Shown piece by piece: positions 52,859-61,802 of a stretch of DNA of 64,000 bases. The translations under genes were made by a program, and so were the position numbers. Every line of letters starts with the position of its first letter. Within the stretch, counting starts at the first letter, position 1. The notes beneath the pieces are model-generated. The model was not told the origin of the DNA. It did not search any database and saw only the letters and a list, made by a program, of their open reading frames with translations. Origin of the DNA: RYN-230 sp963717125 (lineage in GTDB: Bacteria; Actinomycetota; Actinomycetes; Streptosporangiales; Streptosporangiaceae); contig CAVQVG010000017.1 of the NCBI GenBank assembly GCA_963717125.1, positions 310,001 through 374,000 on the forward strand, given 5' to 3'.

Positions 52859-53758
52859 ATGGCGGGTGCGGCGCGCCGTACGGCAGCGGTAATCGGGCTC
52901 ACGGCGGCGGCGCTCACGGTGACCGCGTGCTCCGGGGGCAGCGAGTCCCCGGCCCAGGCGACCGGCGCGGCCGCCTACGGCAAGCTGGCGCAGCGCATCC
53001 TGCACGCGCCCACGAGCATGCTGGCCGCGACCGAGCTACCAGCCCACGGGACCATCTGGGCCCTCACCGGACCAGACAGCGCGGGCCTGTTCGAGATCAG
53101 CTCGGCGACCGGCCGGGTCAAGACCAGCTTCTCGGTGAGCGACGATGCCCGTTCGGTGGCCGAGTCGTCCACCGGCATCATCGCGCTGGCCCTGGCCAGC
53201 GCCCATTCCGGCGCGCTGGAGCTGGTGAACGCCGAGACCAAGAAGGTGACTAGGACCGTGCCGTTGCCCGGGCCGGCCGAGCAGGTGACGGTGGGCCGCG
53301 GTGGCAGCACGTTCTACGTGCTGACCACGCGAGCCAGCGCGGCCAAGGTGATGATCGTGGATGGGCGCAGCGGCCGGGTCACCGGCACGGTCGCGGTGCC
53401 GCCGGACGTGGCGTCGGTGGTGCCCGACACCCGGCAGGCCAGCCTCTACGCCATCGAGCGCGACGGCCTGGTCAACCAGATCGGCCTGCGCAACGGCAAG
53501 CTGATCGCGAAGATCCGGGCGGGCAGCGGCGGCGGCGAGTCGGTCACGCTGAGCCCGGACGGCCGCACGCTGTACGTGCTGGAGCAACTCGGCGGGATAG
53601 CCAACATCGCCATCGTCGATCCGGCCGCCGGGGCGGTGCGCAAGGTGCTGCCCGCGCCGGGCACCTGTGTCCAGGTGCTGGTCTCGCCCAGCGGCGGGCA
53701 GCTCTACGAGGTGCTGCGGGCGCCCAGGTCCGGGAGTATCCAGGTCGCCGCGGCCTAA
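52859..53758 (+). CDS. Beta-propeller-like lipoprotein
   Basis: This 299-aa protein has a lipoprotein signal with VTAC (Cys about 24). It is followed by repeats of about 40 residues with YVL-type strands and turns such as LELVNAETKKVTRTV, VMIVDGRSGRVTGTV, LYAIERDG and LSPDGRTLYVLEQLG. These repeats are typical of YVTN/NHL-like beta-propellers, which often hold ligands or proteins outside the membrane. The role is unknown. ATG 52859 is spaced 9 bp from GGAAGGA. Its end overlaps the convergent aminotransferase gene by 4 bp. Confidence 0.75.
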   Translation: MAGAARRTAAVIGLTAAALTVTACSGGSESPAQATGAAAYGKLAQRILHAPTSMLAATELPAHGTIWALTGPDSAGLFEISSATGRVKTSFSVSDDARSVAESSTGIIALALASAHSGALELVNAETKKVTRTVPLPGPAEQVTVGRGGSTFYVLTTRASAAKVMIVDGRSGRVTGTVAVPPDVASVVPDTRQASLYAIERDGLVNQIGLRNGKLIAKIRAGSGGGESVTLSPDGRTLYVLEQLGGIANIAIVDPAAGAVRKVLPAPGTCVQVLVSPSGGQLYEVLRAPRSGSIQVAAA

Positions 53759-55167
53759 CCGGGCGCCGACGCCGCCAGGTCAGCCAGCACGTCCCCGGTG
53801 CGGGCCAGCGCGGCGGCGATCCACGGCAGCCGCGCCGGATCGTCGGACGCCAGCGCGGTTTCCCGCTGCTCGTCGGTTTCGCCGTACAGCAGCGCGGTGG
53901 CCACCCGCATCCGCAGCACCGTGTCGTCCTCGCCGAACGCGCTGCCCGGCAGCATGCCCATCCCGTACCGGTGCAGCAGGTGCCCGGCCAGCTGCGCCCC
54001 GGTCGTCAGCCCGTGCGCCGCGCGCAACCGCTCCCGCCACGGCGCGAAGTCCGGGTACAGGTAGAACGCCGCCTGGGGCGCGGGCACCCGGAGCCCGGCG
54101 GCGCGGAATCGATCCGCCACCGCACCCGCGACCGCGGCGTGCAGCGACCGGCTCCGCGAAATTCGTTCGGTAAGTTCGGGGGGTTCGGTGAACGCGAGGG
54201 CCGCGGCGTGCTGGATAGGCAGCGAGGGAGCGGACCAGATCTCGCTGCCGATGCCGAGCAGCCGGTCCCGCAGCGCCCGCCCGGTGCTGCCGTCCGGCAG
54301 CCGGGCCACCCCGATCCGCCAGCCGCCCAGGGCCAGGTTCTTGCTCAGCGCGGTGGTGACCACGGTCCGTTCCGGCGCGTAGGCCACCGGGCTGGGGAAC
54401 CCGGCCGCGGGGTCGTGCACCAGGTCACGGTAGATCTCGTCGGCGATGATGATCAGGTCGTGCTCGCGGGCCACCTGGCACACCGCGCGTACGGTGCCCG
54501 GGCTGGACAGCCGCCCGGTCGGGTTGTCCGGCAGGGTCAGCACCACCGCGCCGATCCGCCGGCCAGCCTGCCGGGCGGCCAGCACCGCCCCGGCCAGCGC
54601 GGTGGCGTCGCAGACGCCGCCCTCGCCGGGCGGGGTGGGCACGAAGTGCGGCGCGACCCCGATCATGGTGGCCTGCGCCGCGTAGCTGACCCAGCTCGGC
54701 CTGGGCACCGCGACGTCGGCGCCGATCGCCATCAGCAGGCCGAACAGCAGCGCCTTGCTACCGGGGCCGCAGACGACCGAGGCGGCGCTGGCTGGGGTGC
54801 CGCGCCGGGTCCAGTAGCCGGCCGCGGCCTCGCGCAGCATCGGCAGCCCGGCCACCGGGCCGTAGGCGTTGCTGCCGCTGGCCGCGGCCAGCGCGTCCCG
54901 GAGCAGCGGGTGAGCGGGCAGCCCGGCCTCGCCGAAGGCCAGCGGCAGCACCGGCTCCCCGGCGCGGCGCTTGCGGGCCAGGGTCTCGTTGGCGCCCAGC
55001 GTGGCCGAGACCGGGATGGGTGGCAGGGCGGCCAGGCCAGGATTGGCCCGCGCGGCCAGCGGGGGAGCGGGGGTGTCCAGCTGGGTGGCGGCCGGCGGCG
55101 GTGCGGTGCGTGTGGCGGGGGTTTCGCTGGGCACGGTAATAGGCATGGCTGTATCAGCCATGGTCAT
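53755..55167 (-). CDS. PLP-dependent aminotransferase, class I/II
   Basis: This 470-aa enzyme has the fold-type I core: LTLPDNPTGRLS (Asn and Pro), IIIADEIYRDLV (Asp contacting the pyridine ring), the catalytic Lys in ALSKNLALGGWRIGVAR, and the C-terminal Arg in LRMRVATALLYG. A Pro/Ala-rich N-terminal extension of about 40 residues precedes it and is unusual. The amino donor is not readable. It is divergent to a LysR gene that may regulate it. The C-terminus overlaps the lipoprotein gene by 4 bp. Confidence 0.87.
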   Translation of the reverse strand: MTMADTAMPITVPSETPATRTAPPPAATQLDTPAPPLAARANPGLAALPPIPVSATLGANETLARKRRAGEPVLPLAFGEAGLPAHPLLRDALAAASGSNAYGPVAGLPMLREAAAGYWTRRGTPASAASVVCGPGSKALLFGLLMAIGADVAVPRPSWVSYAAQATMIGVAPHFVPTPPGEGGVCDATALAGAVLAARQAGRRIGAVVLTLPDNPTGRLSSPGTVRAVCQVAREHDLIIIADEIYRDLVHDPAAGFPSPVAYAPERTVVTTALSKNLALGGWRIGVARLPDGSTGRALRDRLLGIGSEIWSAPSLPIQHAAALAFTEPPELTERISRSRSLHAAVAGAVADRFRAAGLRVPAPQAAFYLYPDFAPWRERLRAAHGLTTGAQLAGHLLHRYGMGMLPGSAFGEDDTVLRMRVATALLYGETDEQRETALASDDPARLPWIAAALARTGDVLADLAASAPG

Positions 55168-55330
55168 GAGTCTCGACTCCTCGATCCGGGTGCCAAGCGC
55201 CGCACTGCGCCGTGAATTGGGCCCTCAGCGGGGTGGGTCGTTGAGCGACCCCCAGGCCACCTGACCAGGATGCCGTCTGATATGCATTAGCGCAAGCTGC
55301 TATAACTATCCTTGAGGGTAAGCTGAACTT

Positions 55331-56707
55331 ATGCTGGATTTGCACCGGCTCCGGTTGCTCAAGGAGTTCGCAGGCCGGGGCACGATCGCGGCCACCGCGG
55401 CCGCGCTGGGCTACACCCCGTCCGCGGTTTCCCAGCAGCTGGCCGCGCTGGAACGGGAAGCCGGCGTCATTCTGCTGGACCGCACCGCCCGGTCGGCCGA
55501 GCTCACCGACGCGGGCAGCAGGCTCGCCGTCCACGCCGAACGCATCCTGGCCCAGGTCGAGGAAGCCGAGGCCGATCTGTCCGCCCGGGAACGGGAGCCG
55601 TCCGGCCGGGTGTCGGTCGCCGCGTTCCCCACCGCCGCGGCGGCCTTCGCGCCCGCCCTGGCCCGCAGCCTGCGCGCGCACCCGGCGCTGACCCTGCTGC
55701 TCCGGCAGACCCGGCGGGACGAGGGGCTCAGCTCGGTGCGCTGGGGCGAGGTCGAAGTCGCCCTGGTCGACGACTGGACCGGCGGGCTGACCGGCACCGG
55801 CGCCGGGGTGCTCCAGTTCTACCCGCTGCTGCGCGACCCGTTGGTGCTGGTGGTGCCCCGCGGGCACCCACTGGCCGACCCGGCCGAGCCAGTGGACCTG
55901 CGCAAGCTGAGCGAGAGCAGCCGGTGGATGGCCGCCCCGGCGGGCGAGCCGTCCCGGCAGGCGATGGACCGGCTGCTGGCCTCGGCGGGCGGGGTCCCGG
56001 CGATGCCGTGGGAGTTCGAGGGCCTGGGCACCATCCTGTCCCTGGTGTCCCGGGGCATCGGGGTGGCGGCCGTGCCGCAGCTGGCGCTGACCGCCGGCGA
56101 GGGCCGGGTCGTGGTGCGCGAACTGCCCGGCGCCGACGTGGCCCGGGACGTCTACGCGGTGGCCCGCACGGCCAGCGTGCGCCGGCCCTCGGTCGCCGTC
56201 ATCCTGGCCGCCCTGCACAACGGGGCCAAGCACCTGCCCGGCCGCCGTACCGTGCCGTCCCGGACCCCGCCGCTCCCGGGCCGCCCCAGCGGCCGCCTGG
56301 CCCGGCCGGCCCGGCTGGCGTCGGGCTGGCCCCGGCCGGCCCGGCTAGCGACGGCGGCCCCCCGCCAGCGGCCGGCTAGGCCATCGTGGCTGACCGGTGC
56401 GAACCGGCTCAGGCGTCGCGCTCGATCGGGCAGGACATACACCGCGGCCCGCCCCGGCCCCGGCCGAGTTCGCTGCCCGGCACGGCCACCACCTCGATGC
56501 CGTTGTCCTCCAGGTAGCGGTTGGTGGTCACGTTCCGGTCGTAGGCGACCACCACGCCCGGCTCGATGGCGAGCACGTTGCAGCCGTCGTCCCACTGCTC
56601 GCGCTGCGCGGCCGGGATGTCCTGGCTCGCGGTCAGCACCTGGATGCTGGGCAGGCCGAGCGCGGCGGCCAGCGCGGTGTGCATATCCTCCGGCGGGTGG
56701 TCGGTGA
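55331..56707 (+). CDS. LysR-family regulator with suspect C-terminal tail
   Basis: The first 300 or so residues form a normal LysR protein: helix-turn-helix RGTIAATAAALGYTPSAVSQQLAALEREAG and effector domain to about residue 300 (IGVAAVPQLALTAGEG...). The remaining 150 residues are Arg/Pro/Ala-rich, and the last 100 are antisense to the arginine deiminase gene, so they are probably not real. Stops in the other two frames lie at 56346 and 56377, so an indel may have hidden the true end. It diverges from the aminotransferase gene, a usual LysR-target arrangement. Confidence 0.78.
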   Translation: MLDLHRLRLLKEFAGRGTIAATAAALGYTPSAVSQQLAALEREAGVILLDRTARSAELTDAGSRLAVHAERILAQVEEAEADLSAREREPSGRVSVAAFPTAAAAFAPALARSLRAHPALTLLLRQTRRDEGLSSVRWGEVEVALVDDWTGGLTGTGAGVLQFYPLLRDPLVLVVPRGHPLADPAEPVDLRKLSESSRWMAAPAGEPSRQAMDRLLASAGGVPAMPWEFEGLGTILSLVSRGIGVAAVPQLALTAGEGRVVVRELPGADVARDVYAVARTASVRRPSVAVILAALHNGAKHLPGRRTVPSRTPPLPGRPSGRLARPARLASGWPRPARLATAAPRQRPARPSWLTGANRLRRRARSGRTYTAARPGPGRVRCPARPPPRCRCPPGSGWWSRSGRRRPPRPARWRARCSRRPTARAARPGCPGSRSAPGCWAGRARRPARCAYPPAGGR

Positions 56708-57626
56708 CCTTGACCTCGCGAGCTGAGGCGCCCGGCTCGACGGTGTACGAGGGCAGCATGCCCAGCCCCAGGTACTTGGTGAACACCCCGTAGTCACACA
56801 TGGTCATCACGGTGTCCAGGTGCATGAACGCACGTGTCTTCGGCATGTCGATGGCCACCAGGCAGCGCGCCGCGCCGGCCGAGAACAGCCGGGTGGCCAG
56901 CATCTCCAGGGCCTGCGGGGTGGTCCGCTCGCTCATCCCGGCCAGCACGGCGCCGTTGCCCAGGACCAGGATGTCGCCGCCCTCGATGGTGGCCGGGGCG
57001 GCGTCCGCCCCGTGGTACCAGACCTCGAAACCGCCGCCCGCGAACATCGGGTGCCAGCGGTAGATGGCCTCGTCGTTGACGGTCTCCCGGCTCCGGGCCA
57101 GCATGGCCATCGCGTTGACCGACACGCCGCCATAGATCCAGCACGAGGTGTCCCGCTGGTAGAGCAGGTTGGGCAGCGGGGCGAGCACGAAGTCGTCCGG
57201 GTCCAGCGAGTGGAACGCGATGCTCTTCGGCTCCGGGGCCAGGTCCAGGATCTCCCGCTTGGTGATCCCCCCGGTCAGCGCCTGGGCCAGCACGGCCGAC
57301 TCCAGGCCCTCGACGGCCTCGCGCAGCGCCGGGCAGGCGAGCGGCCCGTGCAGCCGCGGGTCGAACACCCGGCCCAGGATGTACTCCCGGGCCGGCGAGA
57401 TGTCCAGGGTCCGGCTCAGCAGGTCGCTGTAGTAGTGCACGGTGACCCCGCGGCCGCGCAGCGCGTCGGCGAACTCGTCGTGCTCCGCCCGGGCCCGGCC
57501 AGCCCACAACACGCCGTCGAACAGCAGTTCGCTGGCGTTGTCCGGGGTGAGCCGTTCGAGCTCCAGGTCGGGCCGGTGCAGCACGACCTGGCGCAGCCGG
57601 CCGACCTCGGAATCGACGTGGAACAT
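56409..57626 (-). CDS. arcA: Arginine deiminase
   Basis: This 405-aa enzyme converts arginine to citrulline and ammonia. Family signatures are FHVDSEVGRLRQVVLHRP at the start, LLYQRDTSCWIYGG, EGGDILVLG, FMHLDTVMTM (catalytic His) and the C-terminal RCMSCPIERD with the nucleophilic Cys about 399. The length is standard. No carbamoyl-transferase or carbamate kinase gene is nearby, so a full ADI pathway is not shown. ATG 57626 follows GGGGGAG closely. It overlaps the suspect tail of the LysR gene. Confidence 0.93.
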   Translation of the reverse strand: MFHVDSEVGRLRQVVLHRPDLELERLTPDNASELLFDGVLWAGRARAEHDEFADALRGRGVTVHYYSDLLSRTLDISPAREYILGRVFDPRLHGPLACPALREAVEGLESAVLAQALTGGITKREILDLAPEPKSIAFHSLDPDDFVLAPLPNLLYQRDTSCWIYGGVSVNAMAMLARSRETVNDEAIYRWHPMFAGGGFEVWYHGADAAPATIEGGDILVLGNGAVLAGMSERTTPQALEMLATRLFSAGAARCLVAIDMPKTRAFMHLDTVMTMCDYGVFTKYLGLGMLPSYTVEPGASAREVKVTDHPPEDMHTALAAALGLPSIQVLTASQDIPAAQREQWDDGCNVLAIEPGVVVAYDRNVTTNRYLEDNGIEVVAVPGSELGRGRGGPRCMSCPIERDA

Positions 57627-57689
57627 TGCTCCCCCGTTCACCGTGGGTGGTACTGACGTCTCTCATGATCCCCGGGCTAGGCTCACCGG

Positions 57690-58760
57690 GTGGACCTAGA
57701 CCTTGACCTTTCCCTGGATCCGGTCACGCTGACCGCGGCGCTGGTGGATGTCCCGTCGGTCAGCGGCGAGGAGGAGCGGCTGGCCGACGCCATCGAGGCC
57801 GCGCTGCATGGTATCGAGCACCTGGCCGTGGTCCGCGACGGCAACGCGATGGTGGCCCGGACCAGGCTGGGCCACCCGCAGCGGGTGGTGCTGGCCGGGC
57901 ATATCGACACCGTGCCGATCGCCGGCAACCTGCCGTCGCACACCGAAGGCGGCCTGTTGTACGGCTGCGGCAGCTGCGACATGAAGTCGGGGGTGGCGGT
58001 CCAGCTCCGGCTGGCCGCGTCGCTGGCCCGGCCGCGGTGCGACGTGACCTACGTGTTCTATGACGGCGAGGAGGTGGAGGCGGAGCGCAACGGCCTGCTC
58101 CGGCTGTCCCGCAACGCCCCGGACCTGCTGGCCGGTGACTTCGCGGTGCTGCTCGAGCCCACCAACGGGCAGATCGAGGGTGGCTGCCAGGGCACGCTGC
58201 GGGCTGAGGTCCGCACCACCGGCAAGCGCGCGCACTCCGCCCGCTCCTGGAATGGGCTGAACGCTATTCACCTGGCCGGTGCCGTCCTCGACATCCTGCG
58301 GTCCTACGTGCCACGGGAACCCGAGGTCGACGGGCTGAAGTATCACGAAGGACTGAACGCCGTGTTCGTCAGCGGGGGAGTGGCGCACAACGTCATCCCG
58401 GATGAGTGCGTGGTCACGGTGAACCACCGGTTCGCGCCGGACCGGACGGTGGCCCAGGCGCAGCAGCATCTCCTGGAGGTGTTCAGCGACTTCGAGGTGG
58501 AGTTCACCGACTGGGCCGCCGGGGCGCGCCCCGGGCTGGCCGACCCGGCGGCCGCGAGCCTGCTGGCCGCGGTGGGCGGCACCCCGGGCCCCAAGTTCGG
58601 CTGGACCGACGTGGCCCGGTTCGCCGAGCTCGGCATGCCCGCGGTGAACTATGGCCCGGGCGACCCGGAGATCGCCCATTCCCGCGGCGAGCGCGTCCCG
58701 GTGGCCCAGATAGGCGAGGTCGAGGACCGGCTGCGGACCTGGCTCACCTCGCCCAAATGA
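57690..58760 (+). CDS. dapE: Succinyl-diaminopimelate desuccinylase (M20 family)
   Basis: This 356-aa metallo-deacylase belongs to the actinobacterial DapE group, which makes LL-diaminopimelate for lysine and peptidoglycan. Zinc motifs: AGHIDTVP, GSCDMKSG, YDGEEVEAERNG (catalytic Glu) and FAVLLEPTNG. The small dimerisation domain lies at about 175-285. Start is GTG 57690. Its stop TGA lies inside the second copy of the dispersed palindrome, 58758-58806. It diverges from the arginine deiminase gene. Confidence 0.87.
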   Translation: MDLDLDLSLDPVTLTAALVDVPSVSGEEERLADAIEAALHGIEHLAVVRDGNAMVARTRLGHPQRVVLAGHIDTVPIAGNLPSHTEGGLLYGCGSCDMKSGVAVQLRLAASLARPRCDVTYVFYDGEEVEAERNGLLRLSRNAPDLLAGDFAVLLEPTNGQIEGGCQGTLRAEVRTTGKRAHSARSWNGLNAIHLAGAVLDILRSYVPREPEVDGLKYHEGLNAVFVSGGVAHNVIPDECVVTVNHRFAPDRTVAQAQQHLLEVFSDFEVEFTDWAAGARPGLADPAAASLLAAVGGTPGPKFGWTDVARFAELGMPAVNYGPGDPEIAHSRGERVPVAQIGEVEDRLRTWLTSPK

Positions 58761-58806
58761 TCAAACGATTGGTGTCGCTGTAGCGACACCAATCGTTTGA
58801 TCACGA
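58758..58806. repeat. Palindrome repeat, copy 2 (overlaps the dapE stop)
   Basis: These 49 bp match 15123-15171 with one substitution (A to G at the centre). A 23-bp stem with one central G-T pair can form. It includes the dapE stop codon and ends 12 bp before the convergent htrA-type gene's stop, so it can act as a bidirectional terminator. Confidence 0.85.
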
Positions 58807-58817
58807 AACCGGGACGG

Positions 58818-60680
58818 CTACTTGACCGGGCCGGCGATCAGGGTGAGCGACGAGGTGTGGCTCTGCTTGCTGGCGTTCACGAAGCCGAGTGAGATGGTGC
58901 TGCCCGGCTTGTACTTCCGCATGATCGTGGTCAGCCCGTTGGCGGAACTCACCGGCTGGCCGTTCACCGAGGTGATCACGTCGCCCGCGACCAGGCCACC
59001 CTTGGCCGCCGGGGTGCCCGGGTACACGCTGCAGACCAGCGCGCCTGACTTGGCCGGCACCTGGTAGCTGGCGCCGACCCCGCCGTTGGCCAGGCACTGC
59101 TGGGCGTCGCTGATCGAGTCCACGCCGACGCCCATGAAGCCGGCCTGGCCGAGCAGGATGTGCGAGCTAGCCTTGCCGCCCGCGATCTGCCTGGCGATGG
59201 CCAGCGCGTGGTTGATCGGGATGGCGAAGCCCATGTTGGTGCCGGCCCCGCCCAGCGACTGGCTGTTCGCGGCGGTGTCCATGCCGACCACCTGGCCGGC
59301 CGCGTCGGCCAGGGGGCCGCCCGAGTCGCCCGCCGCGATCGGCGCGTTGGTCTGCAGCATGCCGTGCAGCGTCTCGCTGTTGGTTCCGCTGCCCGAGTCG
59401 CTGGCGGTGATGGTCCGGTCCAGCGCGGTGATCGTCCCGCTGGTCACGGTGGGGCTGCCGCCGGCGCCGCCGGCGTTGCCGATGGCCACCACGCCCGTGC
59501 CCAGGGTGACCTTGGACGAGTCGCCGACCGACACGGTCTTCAGCCCGGAAGCGCCCTCCAGCTTGATCAGCGCCACGTCGTCCACCGGGTCCACGCCGAG
59601 CACCCGGGCCTGGTAGCTCCGGCCGCTCGAGACGACCGTCGCGTGCAGGCTGGTGGACCCGTCCACCACGTGGTTGTTGGTCAGCACCAGGCCGTTGGAG
59701 GACAGCACCATCCCGGTGCCCGCGGCCGCGCCGTTCTCGTACTTGAGCTGGGAGTTGATGTCCACCACGCCGGGCTCCACCTTGTTCTCCACGGACTGCT
59801 CGTTGAGCGTGGTGGTGTTGGCGCCGCCGGCCGCGTTCCGGTTCGGCGACGGGATCTGCTGGGAGGAGACGGAGTTGGGACTCTGCGAGTTCTGGTTCAG
59901 CGCCACCACGGTGCCGGCGCCCACCGCCGCGGCCAGCGCGGCCACCGCGACGTAGACCAGCGCGCGCGGGCCCCGCCGGCGCGGCGGCTCGGGGCCGTAG
60001 CCGATGATGTCACCGGGCAGGCCCCAGTTGCCCGCGCCGCCCGGCGGCTGGCTCCACGGTCCCCCTGGCCCGTAGCCCGGCTGGCCGTACCCTTGCTGGG
60101 GGTAGCCCTGCTGGCCGTAGCCCTGCTGGCCGTAGCCGGGCTGGGGGTAGCCCGGCTGGCCGTAGCCGGGCTGTCCCTGCCCGGGCTGGGGGTAGCCCGG
60201 CTGGCCGTAGCCCGGCTGGCCCTGGCCAGGCTGGCCGTAGCCAGGCTGTTCCTGGCCAGGCGGCCGGTAGCTGGGCTGCTCCGGACTGGTCTGGCCGTAG
60301 CCCGGCTGCTCCGGGCTGGTCTGACCGTAGCCCGGCTGCCCCGGGTCGGACGGCGCGGAACCGGCCTCCTGGTGGCCCGGGAAGTGCGAGGCCAGGAAGC
60401 CTGAGCCCGGCTCAGGCTCGGGAGCCGGCTGGGTGGCGAATCCGCCTGGGTCGGCCGTGCCGCCCGGCTCAGCCGCGCCGCCAGTCCCCGCGGCCCCCGG
60501 CTCGGTCACCCCGGACTGGGCCTGGTCGGCGGGCACGATCCAGGTGTCCTGCCCGGACGGGTCCGCCCCGGGTGGGGTGCTGTCGGAGGGCTGGTCCGGT
60601 TGGTCCCCCGCCGGAATGGGTGACCAGGCACCCATGTACTCCGGCGACTGGTCGCCACTCCGGTCCTGACCTTCTTGCAT
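58818..60680 (-). CDS. HtrA/DegP-type membrane serine protease
   Basis: This 620-aa protein has a disordered N-terminus of about 230 residues. That region contains repeated GYGQPGYPQ-type units (about 100-200), and a membrane helix (about 235-257) follows. The outer part is a trypsin-like domain with His in LTNNHVVDGS (about 330), Asp in VDDVALIKLEG (about 367) and Ser in AAGDSGGPLAD (about 448), and a PDZ domain (about 530-615). It should degrade damaged envelope proteins or cut a signalling substrate. ATG 60680 follows AAGGG at good spacing. The Tyr/Gln/Pro tail inside the cell may be a binding or phosphorylation platform, which is a guess. Confidence 0.9.
   Translation of the reverse strand: MQEGQDRSGDQSPEYMGAWSPIPAGDQPDQPSDSTPPGADPSGQDTWIVPADQAQSGVTEPGAAGTGGAAEPGGTADPGGFATQPAPEPEPGSGFLASHFPGHQEAGSAPSDPGQPGYGQTSPEQPGYGQTSPEQPSYRPPGQEQPGYGQPGQGQPGYGQPGYPQPGQGQPGYGQPGYPQPGYGQQGYGQQGYPQQGYGQPGYGPGGPWSQPPGGAGNWGLPGDIIGYGPEPPRRRGPRALVYVAVAALAAAVGAGTVVALNQNSQSPNSVSSQQIPSPNRNAAGGANTTTLNEQSVENKVEPGVVDINSQLKYENGAAAGTGMVLSSNGLVLTNNHVVDGSTSLHATVVSSGRSYQARVLGVDPVDDVALIKLEGASGLKTVSVGDSSKVTLGTGVVAIGNAGGAGGSPTVTSGTITALDRTITASDSGSGTNSETLHGMLQTNAPIAAGDSGGPLADAAGQVVGMDTAANSQSLGGAGTNMGFAIPINHALAIARQIAGGKASSHILLGQAGFMGVGVDSISDAQQCLANGGVGASYQVPAKSGALVCSVYPGTPAAKGGLVAGDVITSVNGQPVSSANGLTTIMRKYKPGSTISLGFVNASKQSHTSSLTLIAGPVK
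60120..60330. repeat. Short tandem repeats encoding Gly-Tyr-Gln-Pro units in the HtrA gene
   Basis: Repeats of 15-24 bp containing GGCTGGCCGTAGCC lie head to tail with variations. They encode the intracellular QPGYG repeats. Confidence 0.75.
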
Positions 60681-60821
60681 CCGTATCACCCTTGTCCCGG
60701 ATTACAGCGTAAGTGCCAGTTGTCGTCCCGGTGGCCGCGGGCTCGTGGCGCAGGGCCCCAGAGGCTTTTCTTAACTAAGCACCCGAGCCTGGACGTTAGC
60801 TGAACGCGTGCTGAGGATTCC

Positions 60822-61535
60822 TCATCCATGCTCGGCCAGTGGCCCGACGTTCAGCTTTCGCCGGCCACATTCCTCGAGCAGCCACGGCAGCGCGCCGAGC
60901 GCCGCGCTGGCCGCGCCGGGCGGGCTGGTGCAGGACGAATCGTGCAGCAGCACGGTGGCGCCGCCGCCCAGGTTCTGGCTCAGCGTGGCCTGCACGGAGC
61001 CAGGCGTCGCGCCGGGCGCCCACTCGCGTCCCCAGCAACTCCACAGGATCGGCCGCAACCCCAGCCACCGCGCCGCGGCCAGCGCGCCCGCGCTGAGCAC
61101 GCCGTACGGCGGCCGGTAGAGCCGGGGCACGGTGCCGGTCACCTCGGCCAGCACATCGCTGGCCCGGGCCAGGTCATCGAGCAGCGCCCGGGGGCTGCGC
61201 AGCGTGGCGTAGCGGTGCTCCCAGCCGTGCACGCCGATTTCATGACCGGCCGCGGCCACGTCCGCGGCCAGGCCGCGGTACGCCCGGGCCATCGGGCCCA
61301 GCATGAAAAATGTGGCCCGCACCTGGGCCTGGTCGAGGACGGCCAGGACGTGCGGCGTGTAGCCCGGATCCGGACCGTCATCGAAGGTGAGGGCCACGTG
61401 ATTGACCTGGCCCAGCCCGGCCAGCCGGGGAAACAGGGCCCGGCGCAGCGGGCCGACCGCGGTGAGGCCGGGTGCGCCCTGACCGGTCACGGCCACCGCG
61501 GCGGCGACTAGAGCGGTGCCGAGCGCGCGGTTCAC
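60822..61535 (-). CDS. Polysaccharide deacetylase (NodB-type)
   Basis: This 237-aa enzyme removes acetyl groups from a surface polymer such as peptidoglycan or chitin-like glycan. The metal triad is TFDDGPD (Asp 53) with HGWEH (His 103 and His 107). RPPYGVLS and a late LLHDSS match the other NodB motifs. An N-terminal signal-anchor (about 5-24) would place it at the membrane. It diverges from the sugar-biosynthesis operon and probably acts on related surface glycans. Confidence 0.87.
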   Translation of the reverse strand: MNRALGTALVAAAVAVTGQGAPGLTAVGPLRRALFPRLAGLGQVNHVALTFDDGPDPGYTPHVLAVLDQAQVRATFFMLGPMARAYRGLAADVAAAGHEIGVHGWEHRYATLRSPRALLDDLARASDVLAEVTGTVPRLYRPPYGVLSAGALAAARWLGLRPILWSCWGREWAPGATPGSVQATLSQNLGGGATVLLHDSSCTSPPGAASAALGALPWLLEECGRRKLNVGPLAEHG

Positions 61536-61802
61536 GACGGGACTCCTTTGTCAGCTCTCAGCGAACACGCGGCCGACGTGCCGACGATCTTCAACGGTTA
61601 CCTAGCAGACTCTCAGGGTATTCAGGCACGAGCGTGGCCGTGCCGCCACGGTATGTCACGACCGCATCCGCCCGGACACTACCCCGGCCGCCGCCTGGAA
61701 CAGCGTTTTCTCAGCCAGCCTTTGCCATGATGACTGAGTGCCAGATGGCGCCATGCCGGGATGGCGGGCCGGCCGCGCCCGCGACTCGATCGGGGAGAGC
61801 CG

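Noticed and set aside
53755..57626. An arginine-degradation operon including the aminotransferase
   Set aside because: The genes lie on different strands with a LysR gene between, and no carbamoyl transferase or carbamate kinase is nearby.
60120..60330. CRISPR array
   Set aside because: The repeats are in frame, code for Gly-Tyr-Gln-Pro units and have no unique spacers.
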